Shown: in pieces, positions 46,608 through 54,688 of the stretch
Position numbering within the stretch: the stretch's first letter is position 1
How the letters are laid out: the number at the start of each line of letters is the position of its first letter
DNA from: Sulfitobacter mediterraneus
GTDB lineage: Bacteria > Pseudomonadota > Alphaproteobacteria > Rhodobacterales > Rhodobacteraceae
Assembly (NCBI RefSeq): GCF_003054325.1
Contig: NZ_QBKU01000006.1
Coordinates: 124,001-188,000 of the forward strand
DNA length: 64,000 nucleotides
Reading direction: 5' to 3'
Program-made: the position numbers and the translations under genes
The notes under the pieces: generated by a model
The model's database searches: none
What the model was told of the DNA's origin: nothing
Seen by the model: only the letters and a program-made list of their open reading frames with translations

Positions 46608-47321
46608 CTATCGAGAACCTGCTACCTCTTCGTTCTGCGGTGCCTCAGTTCCGGTCAAATTTGTAAAGAAATCTGTAACGGCGTTGCTGTCTGTTTTTTT
46701 GGGGGCGTTCTTTAGGGATTTCTTCTTTGCAGGTTTCTTCTTTTGGGGCTTTTTTAGAACACCTTCCATAGGGCTTTTGAGCCAGATGGTTGCAAGTTCA
46801 ACCATTCGCTTTGCTTGTGCGAGTTCGGGGTTATTGGGGTCAATTTTCTTACTGTTATCCCTAATCCCTATGAGATAATCCAACTCTTCCGCCCAGAGTT
46901 CTCGCCAAAATTTCAAGGTATCGCGTCTATCCTTCTGCGCCGTCAATGTCCCCATGTAACCAATTACCTTAAGGGCATTCCTACGGTGCACCAAGATCAG
47001 CTCAAATATTACAGATGACATTCTTTTCGAAAAACCCTCGATCACGATACTATGCCCCTGACTATTGCCGCGTATAGCGGTCTTGAGGTCCTTATCTTTG
47101 ACGTTCTTGAGGTTCTTCTGGGTGTAGATGACACTTATCTTTTTTGACTTTTTCTTGGGGGGTGTCTTGTCGATATTGTGTGATGAAGAGGGAGGCTCAT
47201 TCGATTCCCCTGCGCCTTCCGCGTAGGTCACTTTACCAAACCCAGCCACTGCCATTGAGGCGCTCAAGCCAGACAATGCCCACCGTCTGGAGACATGGGT
47301 TACCCGCGTAACACTTTTCAT
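46608..47321 (-). CDS. exported Lys-rich hypothetical protein
   Basis: 237 residues. A signal with two arginines (VSRRWALSGLSASMAVAGFG) resembles a Tat signal, with a likely cleavage after TYA. The mature chain is strongly basic, with Lys clusters (TPPKKKSKKISV, KKPQKKKPAKKKSLKNAPKK), one probable amphipathic core (SVIFELILVHRRNALKVIGY) and no known domain. AAGGAG precedes the ATG. Base composition differs from the neighbours (A-rich). It lies between two copies of a gene end, so it looks inserted. Confidence 0.62.
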   Translation of the reverse strand: MKSVTRVTHVSRRWALSGLSASMAVAGFGKVTYAEGAGESNEPPSSSHNIDKTPPKKKSKKISVIYTQKNLKNVKDKDLKTAIRGNSQGHSIVIEGFSKRMSSVIFELILVHRRNALKVIGYMGTLTAQKDRRDTLKFWRELWAEELDYLIGIRDNSKKIDPNNPELAQAKRMVELATIWLKSPMEGVLKKPQKKKPAKKKSLKNAPKKTDSNAVTDFFTNLTGTEAPQNEEVAGSR

Positions 47322-47403
47322 GGGAGCACTCCTTCCAGAGGAATTTGGTCACCAACTTTAGCAAATTTGAGGTTTTCTGGCAAACCTGTATAGGTTCGAG
47401 CGC

Positions 47404-47868
47404 CTAACCTCCCACCACCCTAAGATTGCCCTTGGTGTCACAACCATTGTGACGGGGTGGCACGGTTTCTGTTCGGGGCTTCTGCTTGTCCCGCCACGCC
47501 ATGAAGGACTTTGGCGCGGTTCTCATGTTGTCCGTTGGCACTTCCTCCAGCGCCCAGCGCGATGATTGCCCGATACCGGAAGGCCCAAGATGATGGCCTT
47601 GCGTCATGCGGATAAACCCGCGTTGCTCGAGTTCCTTGAACCACGCCCCCGGCGTATTGCGGCTCACGTTCAAGCGTTGAGCGGCCTCACGATGACTTAG
47701 GGCAATTTGCCCGTTGTTCGATCCTGTATAGCGCCGCTTTATCTCCACATAGAGCGCCCTTGGGCCGGGCTTGAGGGTTGCCCATGCCTCTGACGCTTGA
47801 AGCCACTCAGGAAGCTGGACGAAACGCCCAGCCCCCTTTTTCTTCGCTTTGTATGGCTTGCGACTCAT
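47404..47868 (-). CDS. helix-turn-helix protein of the island
   Basis: 154 residues. A winged helix-turn-helix is seen at ALSHREAAQRLNVSRNTPGAW preceded by YVEIKRRYTGSNNGQ. The N-terminus is basic (SRKPYKAKKKGAGRF). Similar proteins accompany small overlapping genes in Rhodobacteraceae islands, often in the place of a replication or control protein. It starts in an ATGA overlap with the next upstream small gene. Its 3' end is duplicated at 46440-46600. Confidence 0.68.
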   Translation of the reverse strand: MSRKPYKAKKKGAGRFVQLPEWLQASEAWATLKPGPRALYVEIKRRYTGSNNGQIALSHREAAQRLNVSRNTPGAWFKELEQRGFIRMTQGHHLGPSGIGQSSRWALEEVPTDNMRTAPKSFMAWRDKQKPRTETVPPRHNGCDTKGNLRVVGG

Positions 47869-48035
47869 TTGAGCGCCTCCCTTGCCTTGAGGGTCAGATA
47901 GACGCGCGTTGCTACGATCTGGTCAGGACAACCGCCCAAGGACAGCCAGAGCGCCTCTGTGGCCGCTCCAGCGCCCTTGCGGGCCATGACATGCCAAGTC
48001 CTGCCTTGACTGGCGAGTTTGAAGCGTTCAGCCAT
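47865..48035 (-). CDS. small island protein
   Basis: 56 residues (MAERFKLASQGRTWHVMARK then ATEALWLSLGG). GGAGGG lies eight bases before the ATG at 48035. Stop overlaps the next gene (ATGA). Part of a run of four overlapping tiny genes. No known domain; unknown function. Confidence 0.6.
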   Translation of the reverse strand: MAERFKLASQGRTWHVMARKGAGAATEALWLSLGGCPDQIVATRVYLTLKAREALK

Positions 48036-48132
48036 TGCGCGGCCCTCCATAGTGCAGGAAGGCCACCAAACGGGCTTGGGTTTCGGTCAATCCAAAACGG
48101 CGGCGCAGGCGGGCAATCTGATGACGGTTCAT
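48028..48132 (-). CDS. 34-residue overlapping island protein
   Basis: MNRHQIARLRRRFGLTETQA then RLVAFLHYGGPRNG: a short helical, Arg-rich peptide with a helix-turn-helix-like pattern (LTETQARLVAFL). Starts in an ATGA overlap with the 95-residue gene and overlaps the next gene by 8 bp (ATGGCTGA). The overlap on both sides and the coding-like frame support translation. Confidence 0.55.
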   Translation of the reverse strand: MNRHQIARLRRRFGLTETQARLVAFLHYGGPRNG

Positions 48133-48416
48133 GCCTTGCCCTCCTCTACGCCCAGCGCCTTGGCTGATTTGGGAAAGCGCAACTTGCTGCGGTCCACGTC
48201 TGGCGCAAGGCTGTAAAGGGCGATCTGGCCGGGGCTGGAATACTCCGTCTTGATCGGCCAGCCATATTCCCAGCGCAGGCGGTGAATGATGGCCCCCAAG
48301 CGCCAGCCTTTCACGTTTTGGATTTGGGTCAGTTGGGAAATGGTGCGCCCTTCTGTGAGCGCCTTGCACGTCCAGTAGACGCTGGTAGGTTTTGAGTAGA
48401 AATATGCCTGTGTCAT
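48129..48416 (-). CDS. small island protein, 95 residues
   Basis: 95 residues. The segment TISQLTQIQNVKGWRLGAII suggests a helix-turn-helix-like helix pair, followed by HRLRWEYGWPIKTE, a form seen in DNA-binding island proteins. ATG at 48416; stop overlaps the next start (ATGA). First of the four overlapping genes. Unknown function. Confidence 0.62.
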   Translation of the reverse strand: MTQAYFYSKPTSVYWTCKALTEGRTISQLTQIQNVKGWRLGAIIHRLRWEYGWPIKTEYSSPGQIALYSLAPDVDRSKLRFPKSAKALGVEEGKA

Positions 48417-48529
48417 GGCTTTGCCTTTTTGTTGTAAAGGCGCGGCGCTGGGCGTAGGTGTAAGGAGTATCCTGCAAGATATATTCCTGTCCCATAGGCC
48501 CAGCGCAACCGCGCAGGGTGGGACGGGTC

Positions 48530-48700
48530 TTAACCCGCAAGGGATGCAATCGCTGCATCAACATCGGCCTCATTCCAATATAGGCGAGACCCGATTTTAG
48601 TGGGTTCTGGCAAACGGCCCAGCTCTACGTCACGGTATATGGTCGTGCGGCCGCGACCGCCGAGTTTTGCCTGTAAATCGCGAAAAGACAGGTAATGCAT
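48530..48700 (-). CDS. AlpA/excisionase-type regulator
   Basis: 56 residues, missed by long-ORF searches. MHYLSFRDLQAKLGGRGRTT then IYRDVELGRLPEPTKIGSRL then YWNEADVDAAIASLAG is a complete AlpA-type helix-turn-helix (MerR-like) domain. GGAGCG lies at good spacing before the ATG at 48700. It sits between the overlapping gene set and the integrase, as excisionases or integrase activators usually do. Likely controls excision or the small-gene operon downstream. Confidence 0.85.
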   Translation of the reverse strand: MHYLSFRDLQAKLGGRGRTTIYRDVELGRLPEPTKIGSRLYWNEADVDAAIASLAG

Positions 48701-48811
48701 TGATACGCTCCATCGTGTTTCATGGTATCAACTTACAATCCTGAATTTCGGCGTCATGTTGCAGAAGTCCGCAGTTCGGCAACACTCACTCAAAAGCTGG
48801 CTATTGAATTC

Positions 48812-49453
48812 TCAGGCATTTAGAAATTGAACGCTCCCGTAGAAGGTTTCATTATAACGCCGCATCCTTTCACGGCGATTGGCTTTCTTAGGAGATACGC
48901 AAAGATCTTTAAGTTGAGCAACGGATATCTGAATATCCAATTCAGCCAATACTTCAGATACGACATCACAAGCACTGTGCGCTGGGGACACATCATTTCT
49001 AGTCATGGGAAGCCCATGCACGGTAATCGCAACTGTCAGAAGCTCAAACAAGACTAAATCAAAGATGAAATCTTCACTTTTTGGTCTGTTACGCGGAGAT
49101 GGTCTGATCCACTCTGCATTGAGAACCTTGTTCGCAAATAGCCTAAAAGGGCACGGCATTTCCGCCGCATTTAAGATATTAGTTGTGCAAATTTCCACAC
49201 AAATATCAAAGGCATCTGGATCTGACCGACTAAGACTTACCAAATGATTGGCGTGAAGTTCGTCAACTACATAACATGTCCTGGTTTCCCCACTAATAGA
49301 GAAATCGGTCAGATTGATATACTCTCTACTGGTCAGCCAATTATACAGATATAACTTCATAACGCGCGGGAACTTTTCTTGTTTTTCAAGCGAACGCTGG
49401 TATTCCTTCGCAATGACCAGCAAACTAGCAAACGCTTTGGAATAGTCAGTCAT
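48812..49453 (-). CDS. hypothetical protein coupled to the integrase
   Basis: 213 residues. No known domain recognised. It is Leu-rich and helical with several Cys (FDICVEICTTNILNAAEMPC, AHSACDVVSEVLAELDIQIS) and a basic C-terminus (SPKKANRRERMRRYN). Its start overlaps the integrase stop (ATGA), so it is translated with the integrase. A+T-rich, unlike the integrase. Confidence 0.68.
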   Translation of the reverse strand: MTDYSKAFASLLVIAKEYQRSLEKQEKFPRVMKLYLYNWLTSREYINLTDFSISGETRTCYVVDELHANHLVSLSRSDPDAFDICVEICTTNILNAAEMPCPFRLFANKVLNAEWIRPSPRNRPKSEDFIFDLVLFELLTVAITVHGLPMTRNDVSPAHSACDVVSEVLAELDIQISVAQLKDLCVSPKKANRRERMRRYNETFYGSVQFLNA

Positions 49454-50658
49454 TCACTACTTCCTCTCCATCGTAGTTGTTGAATAGTCGCTCCAAGTGG
49501 CCTCGTAGTTAGCTCCCCCCACCGCTCCATCAAAATCCGCCGTTGCTCTAGAAAATCCGTCCGCCGATAGGCCCGCTCTACCTTGCCCCCCACAACATGC
49601 CCCAAGCAGGTTTCGGCTACGTCATGGGGTGTGTTGGTTGCTTCCGCCACCCAATCCCGAAAGGAGGAACGGAACCCGTGCGGGGTTTCGATCATACCGC
49701 GCCGGTGCATGTACTTGGACATGGTTGCATCCGAGATAACGCCACGCCGGACGCCGGGAAAAAGAAAGCCATCACGGGCAAAGGGTCTGGCCTGTTCAAT
49801 CACCGCCTTTGCCTCTATGGACAGTGGCACCCGAAAGTCTGTGGTTGTGCCTTTGCGCCCTTTCATCAAGTCCGCTGGCACCGTCCAAACATCGCCTTCG
49901 ATCTGGTCAAGGTGCATGAAGCGCAGGGGATTTGAACGCAGCGCAGTCAGGATAAGCAAGCGCAGCGCCAGTTCCGTTGTCGTGCCTTCGTTCAGCGATT
50001 GATAGAAAGCAGGCACGTCCTGCCAATGCAGCGCCGGGGTGTTCTGTGTTCGGTGGCGTTGCTGACCTAAAAGTGCCTTGGCCTTATCGGTTGCCTGCAA
50101 ATCCACGTCCAAGCCCAGTGCGGCTGCATGGCGCAGGCAAATACCTAGTCGGTTCATGGCCTTCTTGGCGGTATGCGCCTTGTTATGCCAGATCGGTGCA
50201 AGGGTGTCGCGTATATCGCGCTGGTTAATCTCTGATACTGGAACCTTGCCCAGCTTGGGCAGCACATGGTTTTCCAAGGGCGAAAACCAGCGCCCCGCCA
50301 TGCCATCGCCCTTCAACTCTGCTTTGCGGCTTTCGAAGGCATCCAGCGCCACGTCCTGCAAAAGATGCATGTTGCGCTCACTATCCCGGCGTTGCTTATC
50401 CCGCAACTTGATTGGGTCTTGCCCTTCACGGACAACGGCCCGCCACTTGTCCGCCTCCAGCCGTGCCTCCTTAAGCGATACGGCAGGATATGCACCCAAA
50501 CCCATTTCACGCCGCCGTCCATGAACCACGACCCGCAAGAACCACTTGGAGTTTCCATCTTTGGCCCGTGCGAACCAAAGGCCACCACCATCGGAGTATT
50601 TGCCGGGTTCAGCCGCTTTGACAGCCTGTGCCGATAGCTTGTTCAATGCTCTTGTCAT
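49450..50658 (-). CDS. tyrosine-type site-specific integrase
   Basis: 402 residues. N-terminal DUF4102-type arm-binding domain (PGKYSDGGGLWFARAK, VHGRRREMGLGAYPAVSLKE), core-binding domain, and a catalytic domain with TALRSNPLRFMHLDQI (Arg), Lys, HGFRSSFRDWVAE (His-x-x-Arg), GHVVGGKVERAYRRTDF (His and the Tyr nucleophile). The ATG at 50658 has GAAGGTGG in front. P4-type integrases of this family insert into tRNA 3' ends, as the flanking repeats show. Confidence 0.95.
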   Translation of the reverse strand: MTRALNKLSAQAVKAAEPGKYSDGGGLWFARAKDGNSKWFLRVVVHGRRREMGLGAYPAVSLKEARLEADKWRAVVREGQDPIKLRDKQRRDSERNMHLLQDVALDAFESRKAELKGDGMAGRWFSPLENHVLPKLGKVPVSEINQRDIRDTLAPIWHNKAHTAKKAMNRLGICLRHAAALGLDVDLQATDKAKALLGQQRHRTQNTPALHWQDVPAFYQSLNEGTTTELALRLLILTALRSNPLRFMHLDQIEGDVWTVPADLMKGRKGTTTDFRVPLSIEAKAVIEQARPFARDGFLFPGVRRGVISDATMSKYMHRRGMIETPHGFRSSFRDWVAEATNTPHDVAETCLGHVVGGKVERAYRRTDFLEQRRILMERWGELTTRPLGATIQQLRWRGSSE

Positions 50659-51245
50659 CTGGTCCACCTTCAGGTCCACCCTCAACATATAGTATGCTGT
50701 GGGGCATGGTGAAACACCTTGGGGCAAGAAAACTGAATAAAATATGGAATATTTGCCTTCGGCGATATGCCGTGGTGCCCCAAGATATAGGCTTACAATG
50801 CTCTCCAGCAGCACCATCAAACTCCTTTGAATAGCCGCACAAATAGACACGATCCGCTCCATGCACGGATGGATTGGCGTTGACGGATTTGTCGCCCTTC
50901 CGTCAATTGCAGCTCCGGCTACCCTTGAGGAACACAAATCAACAATAATTCTGCCTGCTTGTGAAATTGACCGACCCGTCACGAGAGCCAACTCAAAGAC
51001 AAAGAGGCGCAAGTATGAACTTACCTCGTCAATTCTCGGTGGGCCGCAAAATGTGCCGCCTGCACAGGCCGGACCAAAGAACAAGTCCGCCAAAGCGGCG
51101 GAAGAGACCAACGGCCAAGGCAGAAGTTGCACAATCCCAATCGCCCGCGTCTGCGGGCTACGGCGCGGCTGACGCGGCTGCGTGATGACAAAGGGGTTAG
51201 TGAGCCGCCGATGGCAGGCGACGCTGCAAAGGCGCGGCGGCTCAA
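50659..51245. other. 587-bp stretch between integrase and kinase genes
   Basis: Holds the integrase promoter and attR (50801-50816). The part beyond attR (50817-51245) has only short, Arg-rich or frame-broken open frames on both strands; no gene can be supported. Confidence 0.6.
50801..50816 (+). repeat. attR: 16-bp tRNA-end direct repeat
   Basis: Exact second copy of the tRNA-Thr 3' end (CTCTCCAGCAGCACCA), 143 bp upstream of the integrase start. Without a tRNA body, it marks the distal island border. Confidence 0.88.
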
Positions 51246-53270
51246 TCAGCCGGAATGGTTCAGGGGCAGGACAACCATGAACACGCTGCCTTCACCTTCG
51301 ACACTTGTTGCGCTCAATGTGCCGCCGTGCGCCTCGATGATCTCGCGGGAGATGGCAAGGCCGAGGCCGGTGCCGCCGATGCCGCGTTTGTTCGAGGAAT
51401 CAACCTGGTGAAAGGGTTCGAATACTCTTTCGACCTGTTCGGGCGGGATGCCCATGCCGGTGTCTTTGATCCTGATCTCGATCTGGTCCCTGACCACTTC
51501 GGCGATCAGGGAGACGCTGCCTTTTTCGGTGAACTTTGCCGCGTTGCCCAGAAGGTTCATCAAAACCTGCTGGATGCGTTTGGCGTCAAGATTCAAGGTT
51601 GCCGATACAGGCTGAACGTTTAGTTCCAGACCCTTTTGTTCGACCATAGGTGCCATTTGGCCGGCAGCCGTTTGGATGATCTCACCAATGTCGTTGGACT
51701 GAATATCAAGCGAGAGGCCGCTGGCTTCGATCTTGGCGAAATCGAGGATCTCGTTGACCAAGAACAGCAAATGTTCGCCTGACCGTTCCAGCTTTTCCAT
51801 CATGCCAGAGATCATATCGTAGACCCCGCTCAACTGGGTCTTGAGCGTTTCACTTTCGTCGCCGGGCAATGCCTCAATCGCGGCGGTGAGTTCTTTGGCC
51901 TTTGGCAGTCGGTCCACTTGTTTGGACAGACGGGCCGTGCCGAGGATCACGGTCAGCGGCGTGCGCAATTCGTGGCTGAGGACGGCCATAAAGTCCGACT
52001 TGGCCTTGTTCGCCGCCTCTGCGCCCAATTGCGCCTCTTTCAGCTCGGACACATCAATGCGCAGGCCCACAATGCTGCCATCGGGCATGGTCCGGTCCGA
52101 GGCTTTGATGACACGGCCATCCGACAAGAAATGCTCGGAATCAAAATCGCCGCCGCGCTTTGCGTTCCATTCGGCCAGCCATTCTTCTTCGCGGCCAACG
52201 GCGGTTGGGAAAACCCCACGTTTGAGGCCACGCAGCACCAGATCTTCATAGGATGCGCCGGGTTCGATGGCATCGCGGTTCAGATTGTAGATGTCGAGGT
52301 ATTTCTTGTTGTTCAGCACCAGGCGGTCATTGGGATCGAACATGATGAACCCGTGATCCAATGCGTCAATGGCGTTGGACAACCGAACCTCAGCGATCCG
52401 GCGCGTGTCGGCCAGACGGATGATGTACCAAAGCAGAAACAACGCGAGGCCAATCAACACAAAGGCGAGCAAACGATCAGACATATGGTCTGGCTTGTGC
52501 AGGGGCCAGCCGCCAACCGGCACCGCCGCCAGTTCCCAGACCCCATAGGGAAAATCCAGCGTCAAAAGGACAGGCCCGGCAGCCAAGATTTCTTGTTGGC
52601 CGAAAAGAACCTGATCAGGCGCGCCTTCAGCCGAAACATCGTGAATCAGAATCTCATAGGCTTGCCCGATATCCGGCAACCCAAGCTTTGCGAGGAATTT
52701 CTCATAGTCTAGAACAACCGAAATGATGCCCCAAGGCGCCTTATCCGCCCCCTCGCCAATATAGACCGGCTGGCGCAGAATCAGGCCGCTGCCTCCTTGC
52801 ACCAGATTGACTGGCCCAGTGATCAAACCCTTGCCGGTTTCCATGGCCTGTTTGACCATCGGATATTGCTGTTTGTTGCTGCGATAATCGAGGCCGATGG
52901 CGCGTTCATTGCCTTCGGCAGGGATCACGCGCGTGACAACCAGATCCGGCGCGATTCCGATGGAAATCAGATCCGGTGTGGTTTCGATCAATTCCTTAGC
53001 ACGGGCAGAAAGCTGATCCCCGTCAATGGACGGGTTCTGGCTAACAATTGTAGCAAGTTCGCTTAATTTAAGGATCCGGTCGATGATCTCTTTGCGGATG
53101 TTCTCGCGCAGCTCGACCAGCTCCAGCGTGGTCTGCAACTTGGTGTCGTTCAGATAGGCATCATCACCAAGATGTTCGAGCCGTCCTACGATCAGGACGC
53201 CTATCAATGCGGCAATACTTAGAACCCCAACCATTCTTATGTTTGAAAACAGGGTAATTCCGCCGCTCAT
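51246..53270 (-). CDS. CHASE-PAS sensor histidine kinase
   Basis: 674 residues. One membrane segment near the N-terminus (about 12-28), a periplasmic CHASE domain (IGLDYRSNKQQYPMVKQAM, ITGPVNLVQGGSGLILRQPV), a second membrane segment (LLAFVLIGLALFLLWYII), a PAS domain (ALDHGFIMFDPNDRLVLNNK), HisKA with FMAVLSHELRTPL (phospho-His) and an HATPase with LLGNAAKFTEKG, DTGMGIP, GTGLGLAISREI. It probably phosphorylates the response regulator encoded 131 bp upstream. Ligand of the CHASE domain unknown. No ribosome site is obvious at ATG 53270. Confidence 0.93.
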   Translation of the reverse strand: MSGGITLFSNIRMVGVLSIAALIGVLIVGRLEHLGDDAYLNDTKLQTTLELVELRENIRKEIIDRILKLSELATIVSQNPSIDGDQLSARAKELIETTPDLISIGIAPDLVVTRVIPAEGNERAIGLDYRSNKQQYPMVKQAMETGKGLITGPVNLVQGGSGLILRQPVYIGEGADKAPWGIISVVLDYEKFLAKLGLPDIGQAYEILIHDVSAEGAPDQVLFGQQEILAAGPVLLTLDFPYGVWELAAVPVGGWPLHKPDHMSDRLLAFVLIGLALFLLWYIIRLADTRRIAEVRLSNAIDALDHGFIMFDPNDRLVLNNKKYLDIYNLNRDAIEPGASYEDLVLRGLKRGVFPTAVGREEEWLAEWNAKRGGDFDSEHFLSDGRVIKASDRTMPDGSIVGLRIDVSELKEAQLGAEAANKAKSDFMAVLSHELRTPLTVILGTARLSKQVDRLPKAKELTAAIEALPGDESETLKTQLSGVYDMISGMMEKLERSGEHLLFLVNEILDFAKIEASGLSLDIQSNDIGEIIQTAAGQMAPMVEQKGLELNVQPVSATLNLDAKRIQQVLMNLLGNAAKFTEKGSVSLIAEVVRDQIEIRIKDTGMGIPPEQVERVFEPFHQVDSSNKRGIGGTGLGLAISREIIEAHGGTLSATSVEGEGSVFMVVLPLNHSG

Positions 53271-53400
53271 TGCAGGGTCAGTCTCTTCAATTGTTAATCT
53301 TCATTTCAGCAAAACCAAACATGGCTGCGGTGTCAACTTGAAGTCGACACCGTAACACATCTTTAAGGAGATGTGCCGCCACGTATGGTTGCAAAGCCTG

Positions 53401-54339
53401 TTACTGCAGTCTGACGCTTTGATCCAGATGATTTTTGACTGCATATAGAAGATACGAAGGCTCGACGCCCTCGGGCACTTCGTTGCCGTGAATCTGCCAG
53501 CTGCTGTAATCAGTGCTCAGACCTTCGGTCTTCAAGAGTTGGGCATCAACCTCGTCAATAGCTGTACCGATGGCATCCTTTAATGTTGTTGACGGTCTGC
53601 GCGTTGGTGCAAAGGACAAGATCAGGAACGCACCTTTGCCCAAGTACGTGACGATGCCCTGCCATGGTCCTGCATGGGTGGCGATCACGGAGGCAAGTTT
53701 CACCAGATACTGGTGGGTGTATGGTTCTTGCAGGGTCTGCGACACCTCAGGCAGGTTGTTCAGACGCAGCGCCATCAGGCTGACATTGCCGTGCAGAGTG
53801 TTGCTGATCCGGGCAAAACAGTTCTCAAACGCCCCCAGACCAACCAGACCGCTTTCGGTGATCTGCGATGGGGTCACCGGACGATGCAAAGCGCAGAACC
53901 GTTTCAATGTGACGTCACCGTTGCTGGCATCCTCTGCCACATCTTGCGAACGGCGGGCCAGTTCGACCATACGGGTTTCAACCCCATATAGGCGGGTCTC
54001 AAGTTCAAAGAATTCGAACGGTTTGGTGACGTAATCCCATGCGCCTGCCACAAATGCCTCTGCGATGTTCTTTTTGTCGTGCTGCGCGGTGAGCATGATA
54101 ATCGGGACAAATTCGTACCCGCTGTATTGCCGGATCATCGGGATCAGTTCGATCCCGGTTTGCACCGGCATGTTGATATCAAGGAGAATACACTCAAACG
54201 GTGTGCTTGCCCCCTCAATCAATTGCAACGCCTCTTCGCCTGATTTGGCGAATTGGACGTTTTCATAGTCAATGGAGGAAAGAAATAGTTCTAGAATTTC
54301 GAGAATTAAAATATCGTCATCAACGACTAGGATCTTCAT
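53401..54339 (-). CDS. response regulator with degenerate GGDEF-like output domain
   Basis: 312 residues. Receiver domain at 1-120 with acidic pocket VVDDD, phospho-acceptor Asp54 (ILLDINMP) and Lys in VTKPFEF. The C-terminal 180 residues have the layout of a GGDEF domain (FENCFARISNTLHGNVSLMA, then LVKLASVIATHAGPWQGIVT) but YLGKGAFLIL stands where R-x-GGDEF would be, so diguanylate synthesis is unlikely. The ATG at 54339 is where the receiver starts; upstream residues are not homologous. Likely partner of the adjoining kinase. Confidence 0.85.
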   Translation of the reverse strand: MKILVVDDDILILEILELFLSSIDYENVQFAKSGEEALQLIEGASTPFECILLDINMPVQTGIELIPMIRQYSGYEFVPIIMLTAQHDKKNIAEAFVAGAWDYVTKPFEFFELETRLYGVETRMVELARRSQDVAEDASNGDVTLKRFCALHRPVTPSQITESGLVGLGAFENCFARISNTLHGNVSLMALRLNNLPEVSQTLQEPYTHQYLVKLASVIATHAGPWQGIVTYLGKGAFLILSFAPTRRPSTTLKDAIGTAIDEVDAQLLKTEGLSTDYSSWQIHGNEVPEGVEPSYLLYAVKNHLDQSVRLQ

Positions 54340-54688
54340 GGTTAGTATCCTTTGGCTTCTCGCATTCCTTTTGGCTGCTCGGTGCTGCCTAAACGGAGCC
54401 AATATTCGGTCCGCAAATAGGGAAGGTGCCTGAGGTGTGCTTCTGCATCAAACTTCATCCCATGACTTTGGGTGGCATCATTCTACCATAAAGGGAGTAT
54501 TTTCCAAAGAAATAGTGGACGATGTCCACCACATCCACGAAATAAAGCGGCAGGGTTGAAGTTATCCACAGGGAATGTGGATATTCCGAACGACCACACT
54601 GCCATTTCTTTAATCTTGCTTAAACTCGCCAAATCTTCCGCCTGAGCGACGGGAAAACTTTCCATCGTTTCACAGGCGTTCGCGCCTC
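54340..54688. promoter_or_regulatory. 349-bp upstream region with DnaA boxes and inverted repeats
   Basis: Upstream of the response regulator. A perfect DnaA box TTATCCACA lies at 54562-54570, and in inverse orientation ATATCCACA (one mismatch) at 54576-54584, giving a 6-bp palindrome with a 7-base spacer. A second palindrome, GTGGAC-GAT-GTCCAC, lies at 54515-54529. No gene recognised. Confidence 0.6.

Noticed and set aside
46440..47570. CRISPR-like or short tandem repeat array in the island
   Set aside because: Only two long, diverged copies exist; they are a gene-end duplication, not an array.
50861..51185. Arg-rich or frame-broken plus-strand frames after attR
   Set aside because: Fragments look protein-like in two different frames, but none has a start, ribosome site and end that agree; not enough for a gene call.
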